Shown one piece after another: positions 4,624-13,033 of a DNA stretch of 17,200 nucleotides (positions are counted from its first letter, which is position 1; each line of letters opens with the position of its first letter). Origin of the DNA: Anaerolineales bacterium (GTDB lineage Bacteria > Chloroflexota > Anaerolineae > Epilineales > JAANWY01); contig JAANWY010000092.1 in NCBI GenBank assembly GCA_018263655.1, forward strand, positions 1-17,200, in the 5' to 3' direction. The translations under genes were made by a program, and so were the position numbers. The notes beneath the pieces were generated by a model. It saw only the letters and a program-made list of their open reading frames with translations, had not been told where the DNA came from and did not search any database.

Positions 4624-7600
4624 CTAACAATGTTCGGAGGCAGAAGGATTTATGATCTCCAAGAACTCCCCCACCACCTCTGGATCGAAATGCTGGCCGG
4701 CCTCCTCGTGGATGTGCTCGACGGCGTCCTCCTCCGACCAGGCATCGCGGTACGGGCGGTCGGAGGTGAGGGCATCGTAGACGTCCACCACGGCGAAGAT
4801 GCGCGCCGGCAGGGGGATGGCTTCGCCCTTCAGCCCCTGCGGGTAGCCGGCGCCGTCCCACCGCTCGTGGTGATAGTAGGGGATGTCGAGCGCCGGGCGC
4901 AAGTAGGGGATGGGGCGGAGCATTTCATAGGCATGGACCGGGTGCTGGCGGATGATGTCCCACTCGTCGTCGGTCGGTGAGCCGGGCTTGAGTAGGATGC
5001 TGTCGGGCACCCCCATCTTGCCGATGTCGTGGAGCAACGCGCCGCGGCGGACGTGGACCAGTTCTTCCTGGCTCACCCCCATGGCGCGGCCCAGGCGCAC
5101 CGTCATCTCGGTGACGCGCCGGCTGTGGCCCTCGGTCTCGTGGTCGCGCAGTTCCAGGGCGTGCGCCCAGCCCTCCAGGGTGGTGTCGTAGGCCTGGGTC
5201 AGTTCTACGTTGGAGTGCTGAAGATCCTCGAACAGCTCGGCGTTGTCGATGGCGATGGCCGCCTGTGTCGACAGGGTCTCCAAGAAATCCACCCACTCCT
5301 CACTGGGATGAAGCGGCGCGCGGTGGAAGACTTCCAGCACCCCTTTGATCTTTCCTTTGGCGATGAGGGGCACGCCGAAGTACGAGATGAAGCCCTCACC
5401 ATCCAATAGCGGGGCGCGCTCAAAGGCATCCTTGTCCTGGCGTAGATCGGCGATGTTGATGATCTGTTGCTCCAACGCGGCGCGGCTGGCGAGACCCTCT
5501 CCCAGCCGCAGATGGGTGTGCCGGAGGGCGGCGGTACGGAAGCCGCGCCCGGCGGCGTATTCCAGCCTCTGCGTGTGGGGGGTGAACAGCAACACATCGG
5601 CGGCATCCACGTGCAGTTGGGTAGTGACCTGATTGAGGAGGATGTCGAGGGTGACGCCCAGGTCCAGACTGGCAGTAATGGCCGCGTCAACCTCGTGCAG
5701 GGCCCGCAGGTATTCCAGGCGTCGCTGGGTCTGGGCGAACAGCCGGGCGTTCTCCAGGGCGATGGCCGCCTGGTCGGCGAAGGCGGTGAGCAGCGCCAGG
5801 TCGGAAGGGGTAAAGGGGCGTTCCTCACCCAGGCGGGTGACGGTCATCACCCCGACAACGCGCTCGTGCACCTTCAAGGGGGCCAGGGCCAGGGTCTCCT
5901 GCTCCACCGGCGTTCCGGGCATTTGCATCGCCCGTGGATCACCCAGGGCGGCGTTGATGATCTCCGGTTCACCGTTCAAGGCCACGTGACCCGTAAGCCC
6001 CTGGCCCAGTTTGAGGCGCGTCGCCAGGGCCGCCTCTGCCCGCTCGTGGAGGGCCACGACACAGCGCAGCGTCTCCCCATCGGGCTCGATCAAATGGATG
6101 CGGCTGCCATCGGCTTTGAACAGAGCCTTGGCCTGGCTGGCGATGGTCTCCAGAACAGCCTCCCGCTCCAGAGAGGAGATAGCGTGGGCCGTGGCCAGCA
6201 GCGCGGCGGTCTCATCGGCGCGGCGGCGGATCTCGTCGAACAGCCGCGCGTTTTGGATGGACAGGCCGATCTGATTGGCCACCGGACCGAGCAACGCGGC
6301 GTGCTCCACGCCGTAGGCATCGAGCTGGTAGCTCTGCACCTCCAACAGCCCTATCACCTGGTCCTGCGCAACCATCGGCACGTACATAGCTGCCCCGGTA
6401 ACATGTTCGTCTTTGGAAACGCCGACGCGTACCCCACCACCATCTCTTGCTTTTTCAAGAACTGATGGGTAATCTGTTATGATCTCGGGCTGGCGGGTGG
6501 CGATGGCCCGCACACGCCCCTGCGTCGGCTCCATATCCACATCCAGCGGTGGGAACCGCGCCGCATCTATCAACTCCCCCTCGTCCAGCATGAACTCGGC
6601 CTGCAGGGTGCGGGTCGTCGGGTCGTACAGGGAAATGCCGAAATTTGGGCTGTCTACAAGTTGGGCTACGTGCTCGTAGGCGATGCGATAGATTCGCGCC
6701 AGTTCGAGCGTCCCGGCCAGAGCCCGTCCCATCCGGTTGAGGACGCTCAACTGGCGGTGGCGCTGGCGCAGCGCCTCCTCCGCCCGCTTGCGCTCGGTCA
6801 GTTCTTGCTGAACCGCCTCGTACAAGCGGGCGTTCTCGAGGGCGGCAGCGGCGTGGTTGGCGAACGCACGTAGCGCCTCGGCGTGGGCCTGGCTGAAGAA
6901 GCCGGGGGTGACGCTATCCACGCTGAGGAAACCGATCACCTCATCGTGCACGATGATGGGCGCGGCCGCGTACGAGCGCAGCCACTCGTGCACCTGGACC
7001 CAACCAGGATAGGTAGTGACATCGGGAATAGCCAATGGTTCTCTACTCTCCGCCATTTGCCGAAGACCAACTAACTCAGAAAAGTCAAGCTCAAGTGTGG
7101 AAAACAAATCATCCGCGTCGAAGCGCTCGTAGCCGCGCCAGCGTACAGCGCGTACCTGGTCGCCCTCGATGAGCATGATGTTGGCGGCGTCGTTGGGAAC
7201 GACGTAGCTGACCTCATCCAGGATGCGGTCCAGCACCCGGTCGGGGTCAAGGGTGGCGGTCAAAGCGGCGGCTGCCTTCTCCAGCGACTGGGCCCGCCTC
7301 CGCTGCTCCCGCTCGGCCTCGTACAGCCGGGCTTGCTCGACGGCCACGGCCACCTGGTCGGCGATGGTGGAGAGCAGCAGTTCCTCATCCTCGCCGTAGG
7401 CGTAGGGGCGGTAGTCCTGCACGCAGATGACGCCCATCAACCGCTGGCCGATCAGCATCGGCGCCCCCAACCAGGATGCAGGGAGCTTCATCGTCCCCCA
7501 CACCTCTGGCGACGGCAGGCGATCCCGTTCTTGTTCCATGTCCCGAATGAGCAAGGATTTCTTCTCGGCGACGACGAGGGAGGTTAAACCGGCCTCCAGG

Positions 7601-9078
7601 GGCTGCCGTCCCGCAGGCTCTCGCACTCCTTCATCCACCTGGATGCGGAAGTCCAGTTCGTTGGCCTCTTCGTCGTAGAGGGCGATGAAGAAGGCGTCTG
7701 CGTGGAAGATAGAGTCGATCTCCTGATACACCGTCTCCATCAGGTCATCCAACTCCAGAATAGCGCCAACAGCGCTGGCGATGCGGTTGACTACCGCCAG
7801 CCGCTCGGCGCGGCTGCGGGCATCATCGTACAGGCGGGCGTTGCGGATGGCGATGGCCGCCTGGTTGGCAAACAGGCTCAGCAGTTCGGCATCGGCCGGG
7901 GAGAAGGTACGTGGAGAGGCTACACTAACTTCCAGCACCCCCAGGAACTCCTCTCCCCAACGAACCGGCACGCCCATCACCGCCTGGAAAGGGTAGCTCT
8001 CCCAACCAGCCGCCCGTCCCTCCCACTGGTGATAGTCGTTCACAATCAGCGGCTCGCCGCTCTCCCAGACCTTGCCGCACAGGCCCTCGCCTCGGTGTAG
8101 GAACGATGCAGGAGGCGGCTGATCGAGACCGACAGAGACGATCCACTCCAGCATGTCAAGATCTGGCCGGTAGAGGTCAATGGCGCCTAAGTAGCCTCCC
8201 AGCAGTTCAACGGCCCGCGAGACGATTGAGCGGAGAAGGTCATCCAGGTCCAGCTCGGCAGCGAGCCCCAGCTCCACCTCCCGCAGCGCCTCCAACTGGG
8301 CCGCATGCTGGTGCAGCGACTCCTCCGCCTGCTTGCGCTCGGTGATGTCTTGGAAAGTGCCAGACAGCCTAACTGCCCTTCCGTCCTCGCGGTGTGCTCT
8401 TCCCCTGGTACGGACCCAACGGCGATTGCCTTTGGCCGTGATGATTTGCAGTTCTAAATCCCAAGGCTCACCAGTTTCGATGGCTCCCTGTACCGCCTGC
8501 TCAATGATGGGGCGATGTTCGGGAGTGTAGAAGCTGAAACCTGTCTCGAAGGTCGGATTGTAGTCAGGGGCGACCTCACAGATGCGAGAGACCTCTTCTG
8601 TCCAAGTCCGCTCACGGGTTTCGAGATCGAGTTCCCACCCCCCAACCTTGGCTAACTTCTGGGTCTCGTTCAGGATGGCCTCGCTTTTCCGCAGCGCGTC
8701 CTCCGCCCGCTGCTTCTCGAGGGCCTCCCTGATGGTGGCCAACACGGCATCCATGTTCAAGGGCTTGGTGACGTAGGCCGAGGCCCCCTCGTTTAGCGCT
8801 TGCACCGCCGTTTCCGCAGAGGCGTAGGCGGTGACCATGATCACCACCATGTCAGGGTGCAGCTCCTGCAAAGGCGCGATGAGCTCTACCCCCTCCATGT
8901 CGGGCAGCCTGATGTCCAGGAGGGCCAGGTTGAAGAATCTCGCCTGCGCCTTCTCTGTGGCCTCCCGCCCCGTCCCAGCCGTCTCCGTCTCATAGCCGGT
9001 CTTGTCAAAGATACGCGTCAGGCTTCTACAGGAGCTCTCATCGTCGTCAACGATCAAGATACGAGGTGTGTCTTCCAT
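4624..9078 (-). CDS. Receiver-PAS-six-GAF-HD-GYP protein, probable c-di-GMP phosphodiesterase
   Basis: This 1484-residue cytosolic signalling protein has no membrane segment. In order it contains: a REC domain (about 5-120; acidic D11-D13, phosphoacceptor D55, T83, K105); a PAS domain (about 133-247, ending DITERKQAE); six GAF domains (about 268-415, 428-585, 600-750, 778-945, 958-1112 and 1127-1280) joined by short charged helices; and a C-terminal HD-GYP domain (about 1293-1478) with HD at 1350-1351 and an intact HHERWDGAGYP (1403-1413). HD-GYP proteins of this type hydrolyse c-di-GMP, so phosphorylation and unknown GAF/PAS ligands probably gate hydrolysis. The ATG at 9076-9078 is chosen because GGGAGG lies 6 nt upstream. 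It follows the GGDEF gene by 44 nt and is likely cotranscribed. Six GAFs in one HD-GYP protein is unusually many. The GAF ligands cannot be predicted. Confidence 0.93.
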   Translation of the reverse strand: MEDTPRILIVDDDESSCRSLTRIFDKTGYETETAGTGREATEKAQARFFNLALLDIRLPDMEGVELIAPLQELHPDMVVIMVTAYASAETAVQALNEGASAYVTKPLNMDAVLATIREALEKQRAEDALRKSEAILNETQKLAKVGGWELDLETRERTWTEEVSRICEVAPDYNPTFETGFSFYTPEHRPIIEQAVQGAIETGEPWDLELQIITAKGNRRWVRTRGRAHREDGRAVRLSGTFQDITERKQAEESLHQHAAQLEALREVELGLAAELDLDDLLRSIVSRAVELLGGYLGAIDLYRPDLDMLEWIVSVGLDQPPPASFLHRGEGLCGKVWESGEPLIVNDYHQWEGRAAGWESYPFQAVMGVPVRWGEEFLGVLEVSVASPRTFSPADAELLSLFANQAAIAIRNARLYDDARSRAERLAVVNRIASAVGAILELDDLMETVYQEIDSIFHADAFFIALYDEEANELDFRIQVDEGVREPAGRQPLEAGLTSLVVAEKKSLLIRDMEQERDRLPSPEVWGTMKLPASWLGAPMLIGQRLMGVICVQDYRPYAYGEDEELLLSTIADQVAVAVEQARLYEAEREQRRRAQSLEKAAAALTATLDPDRVLDRILDEVSYVVPNDAANIMLIEGDQVRAVRWRGYERFDADDLFSTLELDFSELVGLRQMAESREPLAIPDVTTYPGWVQVHEWLRSYAAAPIIVHDEVIGFLSVDSVTPGFFSQAHAEALRAFANHAAAALENARLYEAVQQELTERKRAEEALRQRHRQLSVLNRMGRALAGTLELARIYRIAYEHVAQLVDSPNFGISLYDPTTRTLQAEFMLDEGELIDAARFPPLDVDMEPTQGRVRAIATRQPEIITDYPSVLEKARDGGGVRVGVSKDEHVTGAAMYVPMVAQDQVIGLLEVQSYQLDAYGVEHAALLGPVANQIGLSIQNARLFDEIRRRADETAALLATAHAISSLEREAVLETIASQAKALFKADGSRIHLIEPDGETLRCVVALHERAEAALATRLKLGQGLTGHVALNGEPEIINAALGDPRAMQMPGTPVEQETLALAPLKVHERVVGVMTVTRLGEERPFTPSDLALLTAFADQAAIALENARLFAQTQRRLEYLRALHEVDAAITASLDLGVTLDILLNQVTTQLHVDAADVLLFTPHTQRLEYAAGRGFRTAALRHTHLRLGEGLASRAALEQQIINIADLRQDKDAFERAPLLDGEGFISYFGVPLIAKGKIKGVLEVFHRAPLHPSEEWVDFLETLSTQAAIAIDNAELFEDLQHSNVELTQAYDTTLEGWAHALELRDHETEGHSRRVTEMTVRLGRAMGVSQEELVHVRRGALLHDIGKMGVPDSILLKPGSPTDDEWDIIRQHPVHAYEMLRPIPYLRPALDIPYYHHERWDGAGYPQGLKGEAIPLPARIFAVVDVYDALTSDRPYRDAWSEEDAVEHIHEEAGQHFDPEVVGEFLEIINPSASEHC

Positions 9079-9084
9079 GTCATG

Positions 9085-9090
9085 CCTCCC
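9085..9090 (-). promoter_or_regulatory. Shine-Dalgarno site that fixes the HD-GYP gene start
   Basis: GGGAGG on the minus strand lies 6 nt before the ATG at 9078-9076. It favours this ATG over the in-frame TTG five codons upstream, because that TTG would overlap the ribosome site. Confidence 0.8.
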
Positions 9091-9122
9091 CAATGTGCGA
9101 TGTGGGCTATCACCATCTCACC

Positions 9123-10418
9123 CTATCTCTTCCGCCCCTCTGCTCTTTTGTCGGAGTAGTGTTGGTAGTCGCCTGGCCCCTTATCTTTGGCGCGATACAT
9201 GGCGATGTCGGCGTTCTTCATCAGGACATCACCATCCTCACCGTCGTCGGGATAGAGTGCAATCCCAATGCTGGTGGTGACGTGGAATTCATGGCCATCC
9301 AGGACAAATGGCTTCTGAAAGCCTTTCAGGATCTTTTCGGCAACCTTGGCTGCATCTCCCGCCTCAGCCACTTCTGGCAATATCAGTGTGAATTCGTCGC
9401 CCCCCATACGAGCGACGGTATCGCTCTCACGCACAAGGCTCGCCAATCGCTCGCCAACAACTTGCAGCAATTCGTCCCCCACGCTGTGCCCCAGCGTATC
9501 GTTGACCTCCTTGAAGCGATCCAGGTCGAGCAACATCAGGGCCAGCGGTTCCTGATTGCGATGGGCGCGGGCCATCGCTATGTTGAGGCGGTCGTTGAAC
9601 AGCCGCCGGTTGGGCAAGCCGGTGAGGGTGTCGTGGGTGGCCATGTGGGCGAGTCGCTCCTCTATCCGCTTGCGCGCGGTGATGTCGCGGACGATGCCCT
9701 CGACGGCCACTCGCTTACCAGATTCGTCAAAGACAGGGACGAGGTTCTGCTCCGTCCATACTACGTGCCCGTCCTTGTGCATAATGCGAAGCTCACAACG
9801 AGTTGGCCCCCTATTCAATCGCTGATCTAGATCAGCCAGCTTGGGCTGGTCACCAGGATGTACGCGACTTGGGCTAAGGTTCGGATCCGTATAGTACTCC
9901 TCAGGCGTAAAGCCCGAAATGGGGAGGCAGGCTGGACTGATGTATTCCAGTCCGCTCGGACCAGAGCGAAAGATGATGTCAGGTGAGTGCTCTGCCAGCC
10001 GGCGGAACCGCCCCTCACTCTCCCGCAGCGCTTCTGCGGCCTGGTGACGCTCCACCGCCCTTCGAACGGTCAACAAAAGCTGTTCCACATCGTAGGGCTT
10101 CTGGAAGTAGGCGAACGCTCCCAGGTTGACCGCTTCGATAGCCGTCTCTTGGGATGCGTAGCCGGTGAGCAGGATACATTCTGGGGCGGATGGCAGGGCT
10201 TTGAGGACGCCTAAAACTTCCAGGCCCGAGACGCCCTCCAGTTTCAGGTCGATCAAGGCCGCCACGGCTGAATTCTCCGCACACCACTCGATGGCCGTCT
10301 GGCCTCCTGCGAAAGGCGCGGGAGCAAAGCCGCGCCTCGCCAGGATATCGCAGAGCGTCTTGCGGAAACCTGAATCGTCGTCAACAATGAGAATGGAAAG
10401 TTTGTCGTTTTCGGTCAT
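9123..10418 (-). CDS. Receiver-PAS-GGDEF response regulator, diguanylate cyclase
   Basis: This 431-residue protein makes c-di-GMP from two GTP under phosphorylation control. The N-terminal REC domain has DDD at 13-15, phosphoacceptor D57, T85 and K107. A PAS domain (about 135-248, ending DITARKRIEERL) precedes the GGDEF domain, which opens with THDTLTGLPNRRLF (261-274). The active-site motif is an intact GGDEF (339-343). An RESD inhibitory I-site (330-333) lies exactly five residues before it, so product feedback inhibition is expected. There is no EAL domain. Only a poor ribosome site precedes the ATG at 10416-10418, which may keep expression low or depend on upstream translation. The gene lies between a REC-GAF kinase and the HD-GYP phosphodiesterase, so synthesis and breakdown of the same messenger are encoded side by side. 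Confidence 0.95.
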   Translation of the reverse strand: MTENDKLSILIVDDDSGFRKTLCDILARRGFAPAPFAGGQTAIEWCAENSAVAALIDLKLEGVSGLEVLGVLKALPSAPECILLTGYASQETAIEAVNLGAFAYFQKPYDVEQLLLTVRRAVERHQAAEALRESEGRFRRLAEHSPDIIFRSGPSGLEYISPACLPISGFTPEEYYTDPNLSPSRVHPGDQPKLADLDQRLNRGPTRCELRIMHKDGHVVWTEQNLVPVFDESGKRVAVEGIVRDITARKRIEERLAHMATHDTLTGLPNRRLFNDRLNIAMARAHRNQEPLALMLLDLDRFKEVNDTLGHSVGDELLQVVGERLASLVRESDTVARMGGDEFTLILPEVAEAGDAAKVAEKILKGFQKPFVLDGHEFHVTTSIGIALYPDDGEDGDVLMKNADIAMYRAKDKGPGDYQHYSDKRAEGRKR

Positions 10419-10471
10419 GGTTGTTGAAACTGGTGATATCGGGCCCGGGTGATGGCCAGGATCAGGTCATT

Positions 10472-10497
10472 GGGCTCGGTCAGGAGACCTTCGCCCA
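10472..10497. repeat. Half copy of a dispersed palindromic repeat
   Basis: The 117-bp gap 10419-10535 holds no convincing gene. It contains 26 bp that match, apart from one inserted base, the left arm of the hairpin element at 12464-12488 (core GGTCTC(C)TGACCGAGCCC on the minus strand). Two copies within 2 kb suggest a dispersed element. Confidence 0.6.
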
Positions 10498-10535
10498 TCA
10501 CTGAGGTCGTTCGTGTTTTTCATACAAACGCCCTT

Positions 10536-12365
10536 TCACATCTTCGCTTCATCGACGATGGGCAGGAATACACGAAAAGTGGTTCCCTTGCCGGGCATGC
10601 CTTCACTTTCCACTCGAATCTGCCCGCCATTGGCCTCCACCAACTTCTTGCTGATCGCCAGCCCCAGGCCGATGCCCTTGGCCTTGGTGGTGAACAGCGG
10701 CTCGAAGATTTTGCCCATGTTCTCAGGCGCAATGCCGGCGCCCGTATCGCGAATGCGGATGGCAATCATCGGTGTGTCGGAATTATCGATTGACAATTCA
10801 CAATTCTCAATTGTCAGTCGACCCCCCTCCGGCATGGCCTGATAAGCGTTGATCACCAGGTTGGCCAGCACCTGTTCGATCTGGCGGGGGTCTACGAAAA
10901 CGGGCGGCAGGTCTTCTGGAACGTCCACCTTGAGAGTCACATCCTCTGGGGGTGGATTACGCTCGATCACCCTGGCAACCAGTTTGGAAACCTGGGATGG
11001 GGTGCGGTTTGCTGACTTGGTGCGGGCAAGATCGAGCAGGTCGGAGATAATGCTGGCAGCATTTTTCGCCTCGGCGTCGATCAGATGCAGGTATTCTTGG
11101 GTTTTGGCATCGGCGTCTGACAACACCATGTTCAGGTAGTAGACGGCATTAGTGATTACCCCGAGGGGATTGCGCAGTTCGTGGCCGACGCCGCCGGCCA
11201 GTTCCCCCAGCGCGGCCAGCTTCTCCCGGCGGATAAGTTGATCCTGAGCATCGCGCAGCTCCTGGGTGCGCTCTTCCACCATCTCCTCCAGCCGCTCGGA
11301 GTATTCCTCCAGCGCCTCCTCCGCCCGCCTGCGCTCCGCCACCTCTTGCTCCAAATCACTGTGAGCGCGGGCGTTTCTTACGGCGGCGGAGGCATGCGCG
11401 GCAAAAGTCTCAGCCAGGGCCAGGTCTTCTTCGCCAAAGGGCACGCCCAACCGGTTGAGGCACATCGCGCCGAGAACATCGCGCCCAATGACAAAAGGCG
11501 CGACGAGAACCCGCTCATCCTCGTACACTGGCGTGCCCGGAATGTATTGTCCTACGTCGCCGGCAGAAACATCATTGAAGATCAATCCCCGCCGGGCATG
11601 GACGGCCTGACCGGTCAAGCTGACATTTGCGTCAAGCGGGGCGTTCAGGATTTCTTCTTCGACGTGCGGTTCGATGGCAACGACGGGGGTAAGCGTTTCC
11701 CCATCTTCTTCCAGCAGATAGATCGCGCACCCATAGGCATCCAGGATTTCTTTGGCTCCCTGGCCAACACGGTGTAACACAGCGTTGACGTCAAGGCTCT
11801 CGACCAGGGGCCGGGCAGCCTCGATTAGACTTTCCTGCTGGCGCGTTTTCGTCTGTAGCGCTGCTTCCGTCCGCCGATGCCCGGCGATTTCCGCGTGCAG
11901 TTGCTCATTCGCCTCCTTGAGTCGGGCTGTTTGTTCTTCCACCGTCTCCCCGAGGCGTTCCCGGTACTGCCGTAACTCATCCTCATCCTGTTTGCGGCGA
12001 ATCGCATTCTCGATGGTTACAGGCAGAAGCGCAAGATAGTCACGGGCCTGGTCCTTGATCAGGAAATCGAAAGCGCCGGCCTTCATCGCCTGGACTGCCA
12101 CGGCCTGATTGGCCGCACCGGTGATGAAAATGCAGGGCGTTTCCCCCACGTGTTCCTGAACCTCCAGCCCGGAGCCGTCCGGCAGCCGGTAGTCGATCAG
12201 GGCCAGATCGAGCCGGCCCTCCTTCAGCCGGGCGACGGCCTCGGCCACCGTCTCGGCAATCACCAAGTCGTACGGCAGCCCCTCTTGCCGCACCAACCGC
12301 TCGACCGCCATCCGGTCGGCCCGATCATCTTCGACCAACAAAATACGAACGGATTCTTGGCCCAT
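10536..12365 (-). CDS. Receiver-GAF-histidine kinase (REC-GAF-HisKA-HATPase)
   Basis: This 609-residue soluble kinase carries its own N-terminal receiver (about 5-120; E12-D14, phosphoacceptor D58, T82, K104). A coiled-coil stretch follows (about 125-180), then a GAF domain (about 181-332), a second charged helix, and a kinase core. H395 in GGVGHELRNPLG is the phosphoacceptor, N506 lies in the N-box, DTGAGI (540-545) is G1 and GIGLGLA (564-570) is G2. Such proteins usually take a phosphate on REC that tunes kinase output. The ATG at 12363-12365 follows AAAGGGGA; the reading frame extends 23 codons upstream but only through simple-repeat DNA. Residues about 517-526 are encoded by a palindromic AT-rich segment also present in the kinase at 15627-17200. 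It lies upstream of the GGDEF and HD-GYP genes, which makes those receivers plausible targets. Confidence 0.93.
   Translation of the reverse strand: MGQESVRILLVEDDRADRMAVERLVRQEGLPYDLVIAETVAEAVARLKEGRLDLALIDYRLPDGSGLEVQEHVGETPCIFITGAANQAVAVQAMKAGAFDFLIKDQARDYLALLPVTIENAIRRKQDEDELRQYRERLGETVEEQTARLKEANEQLHAEIAGHRRTEAALQTKTRQQESLIEAARPLVESLDVNAVLHRVGQGAKEILDAYGCAIYLLEEDGETLTPVVAIEPHVEEEILNAPLDANVSLTGQAVHARRGLIFNDVSAGDVGQYIPGTPVYEDERVLVAPFVIGRDVLGAMCLNRLGVPFGEEDLALAETFAAHASAAVRNARAHSDLEQEVAERRRAEEALEEYSERLEEMVEERTQELRDAQDQLIRREKLAALGELAGGVGHELRNPLGVITNAVYYLNMVLSDADAKTQEYLHLIDAEAKNAASIISDLLDLARTKSANRTPSQVSKLVARVIERNPPPEDVTLKVDVPEDLPPVFVDPRQIEQVLANLVINAYQAMPEGGRLTIENCELSIDNSDTPMIAIRIRDTGAGIAPENMGKIFEPLFTTKAKGIGLGLAISKKLVEANGGQIRVESEGMPGKGTTFRVFLPIVDEAKM
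10788..10816. repeat. Palindromic AT-rich segment inside a kinase ATP-binding domain, copy 1
   Basis: These 29 bp are identical to 15870-15898. They consist of AATTGT/ACAATT-type units; the core ATTGACAATT is mirrored by AATTGTCA across ten bases. They lie in frame between the N-box and G1-box and encode residues near ENCELSI. They look like the short repeats seen in the spacers rather than like ordinary codon use. Confidence 0.7.
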
Positions 12366-12379
12366 AAAATCCCCTTTCT

Positions 12380-12458
12380 GGATTTCAGATTTTAGATTTG
12401 AGATTTCAGATTTGCTCTCGGTTGCAGGTTTCAATCTCCAATCTCCAATCTCAAATCC
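12380..12458. repeat. Inverted arrays of 7-8 bp repeats upstream of the REC-GAF kinase
   Basis: From 12380 to 12413 the plus strand repeats AGATTTGA/AGATTTCA-like units. From 12432 to 12458 it repeats CAATCTC units, the inverse complement. The architecture matches the ilvN-ilvC spacer (two inverted arrays round a short centre) with a different unit. It ends 2 nt before the kinase ribosome site region at 12366-12378. Confidence 0.8.
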
Positions 12459-12463
12459 TTCGT

Positions 12464-12521
12464 TGGGCGAAGGTCTCTGACCGAGCCCGAAGACCCATCG
12501 GCTGCGGTCAGAGACCTTGCC
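12464..12521. repeat. Long hairpin element between the Rcp1-like regulator and the REC-GAF kinase
   Basis: AAGGTCTCTGACCG (12470-12483) and CGGTCAGAGACCTT (12505-12518) are exact 14-bp inverted arms. Pairing extends outward (GGC/GCC) and inward (AGCC/GGCT) with single-base bulges. No T-run follows. The left arm recurs at 10472-10497. The rest of the spacer to 12589 holds only a weak 5-bp hairpin (12555-12571) and no gene. Confidence 0.8.
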
Positions 12522-12589
12522 GAACAGTTGAGTTCACTTACCGGATCCGAAATTCTTGCTTTTTGTGCAAGGGTCTGATCGATAAGATA

Positions 12590-13033
12590 CTACGGTAGTT
12601 CGCTCAGCGTCCAGTAGAGATCAAAGATGGTGATGGCCTCGGCGAACTTCTCGAATGTGACCGGTTTGACAATGTAGCCGGCCACGCCGTTCTGGAAACT
12701 GGTTTCGATGTCCGACTCCTCGGCGGAGGTGGTGAGGACCACGATCGGGATGTCGCGCAGGTCGGGGTCGCTTTTGACGATCTGCAACAGCTCCAGGCCG
12801 CCCATGCGCGGCATCTTGAGGTCCAGCAGGATCAGGCCGGGGCGGGGGGACGAGGCCGGGTCGGAAAAGTCGCCTTCGTGGCGCAGGAAGGCCAGCGCCT
12901 CTTCGCCATCCCCGACCACGTACAGCGAGTTGGTGATTCTGTTCTGTTTGAACGCCCGTTGGACGGCCATGACGTCCACCGGGTCGTCTTCTGCCAACAG
13001 GATGGTGGCTCGCTCTCTCACAATTTCCTCCAT
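12590..13033 (-). CDS. Single-domain response regulator, Rcp1-like
   Basis: This 147-residue protein is a stand-alone receiver. It has acidic E15-D17, phosphoacceptor D71, T101 and K123, and the extended loop before D71 (RHEGDFSDPASSPRPG) seen in regulators paired with phytochrome-type kinases such as Cph1/Rcp1. There is no output domain, so it probably shuttles phosphate or acts by protein contact. The ATG at 13033-13031 directly follows the TAG of the upstream kinase gene, implying translational coupling and a cognate pair. A GTG four codons downstream (13021-13019) has GGAGGA 5 nt before it and is an equally plausible start, giving 143 residues. Its target may be the next kinase or receiver in the cluster; this is inference. 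Confidence 0.93.
   Translation of the reverse strand: MEEIVRERATILLAEDDPVDVMAVQRAFKQNRITNSLYVVGDGEEALAFLRHEGDFSDPASSPRPGLILLDLKMPRMGGLELLQIVKSDPDLRDIPIVVLTTSAEESDIETSFQNGVAGYIVKPVTFEKFAEAITIFDLYWTLSELP

Noticed and set aside
5467..6465. Plus-strand ORF (332 codons) opposite the GAF domains
   Set aside because: It is an antisense shadow of a gene with clear domains.
9079..9093. TTG start five codons upstream of the HD-GYP gene
   Set aside because: GGGAGG inside this stretch is the ribosome site of the ATG at 9076-9078.
10467..10523. 18-codon minus-strand ORF with AAAGGG upstream, between the REC-GAF kinase and the GGDEF gene
   Set aside because: Its second half is the dispersed repeat half-copy and the peptide has no recognisable feature; it is too short to support.
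12366..12434. 23-codon N-terminal extension of the REC-GAF kinase
   Set aside because: It is encoded by simple-repeat DNA and would run through the AAAGGGGA ribosome site of the ATG at 12363-12365.
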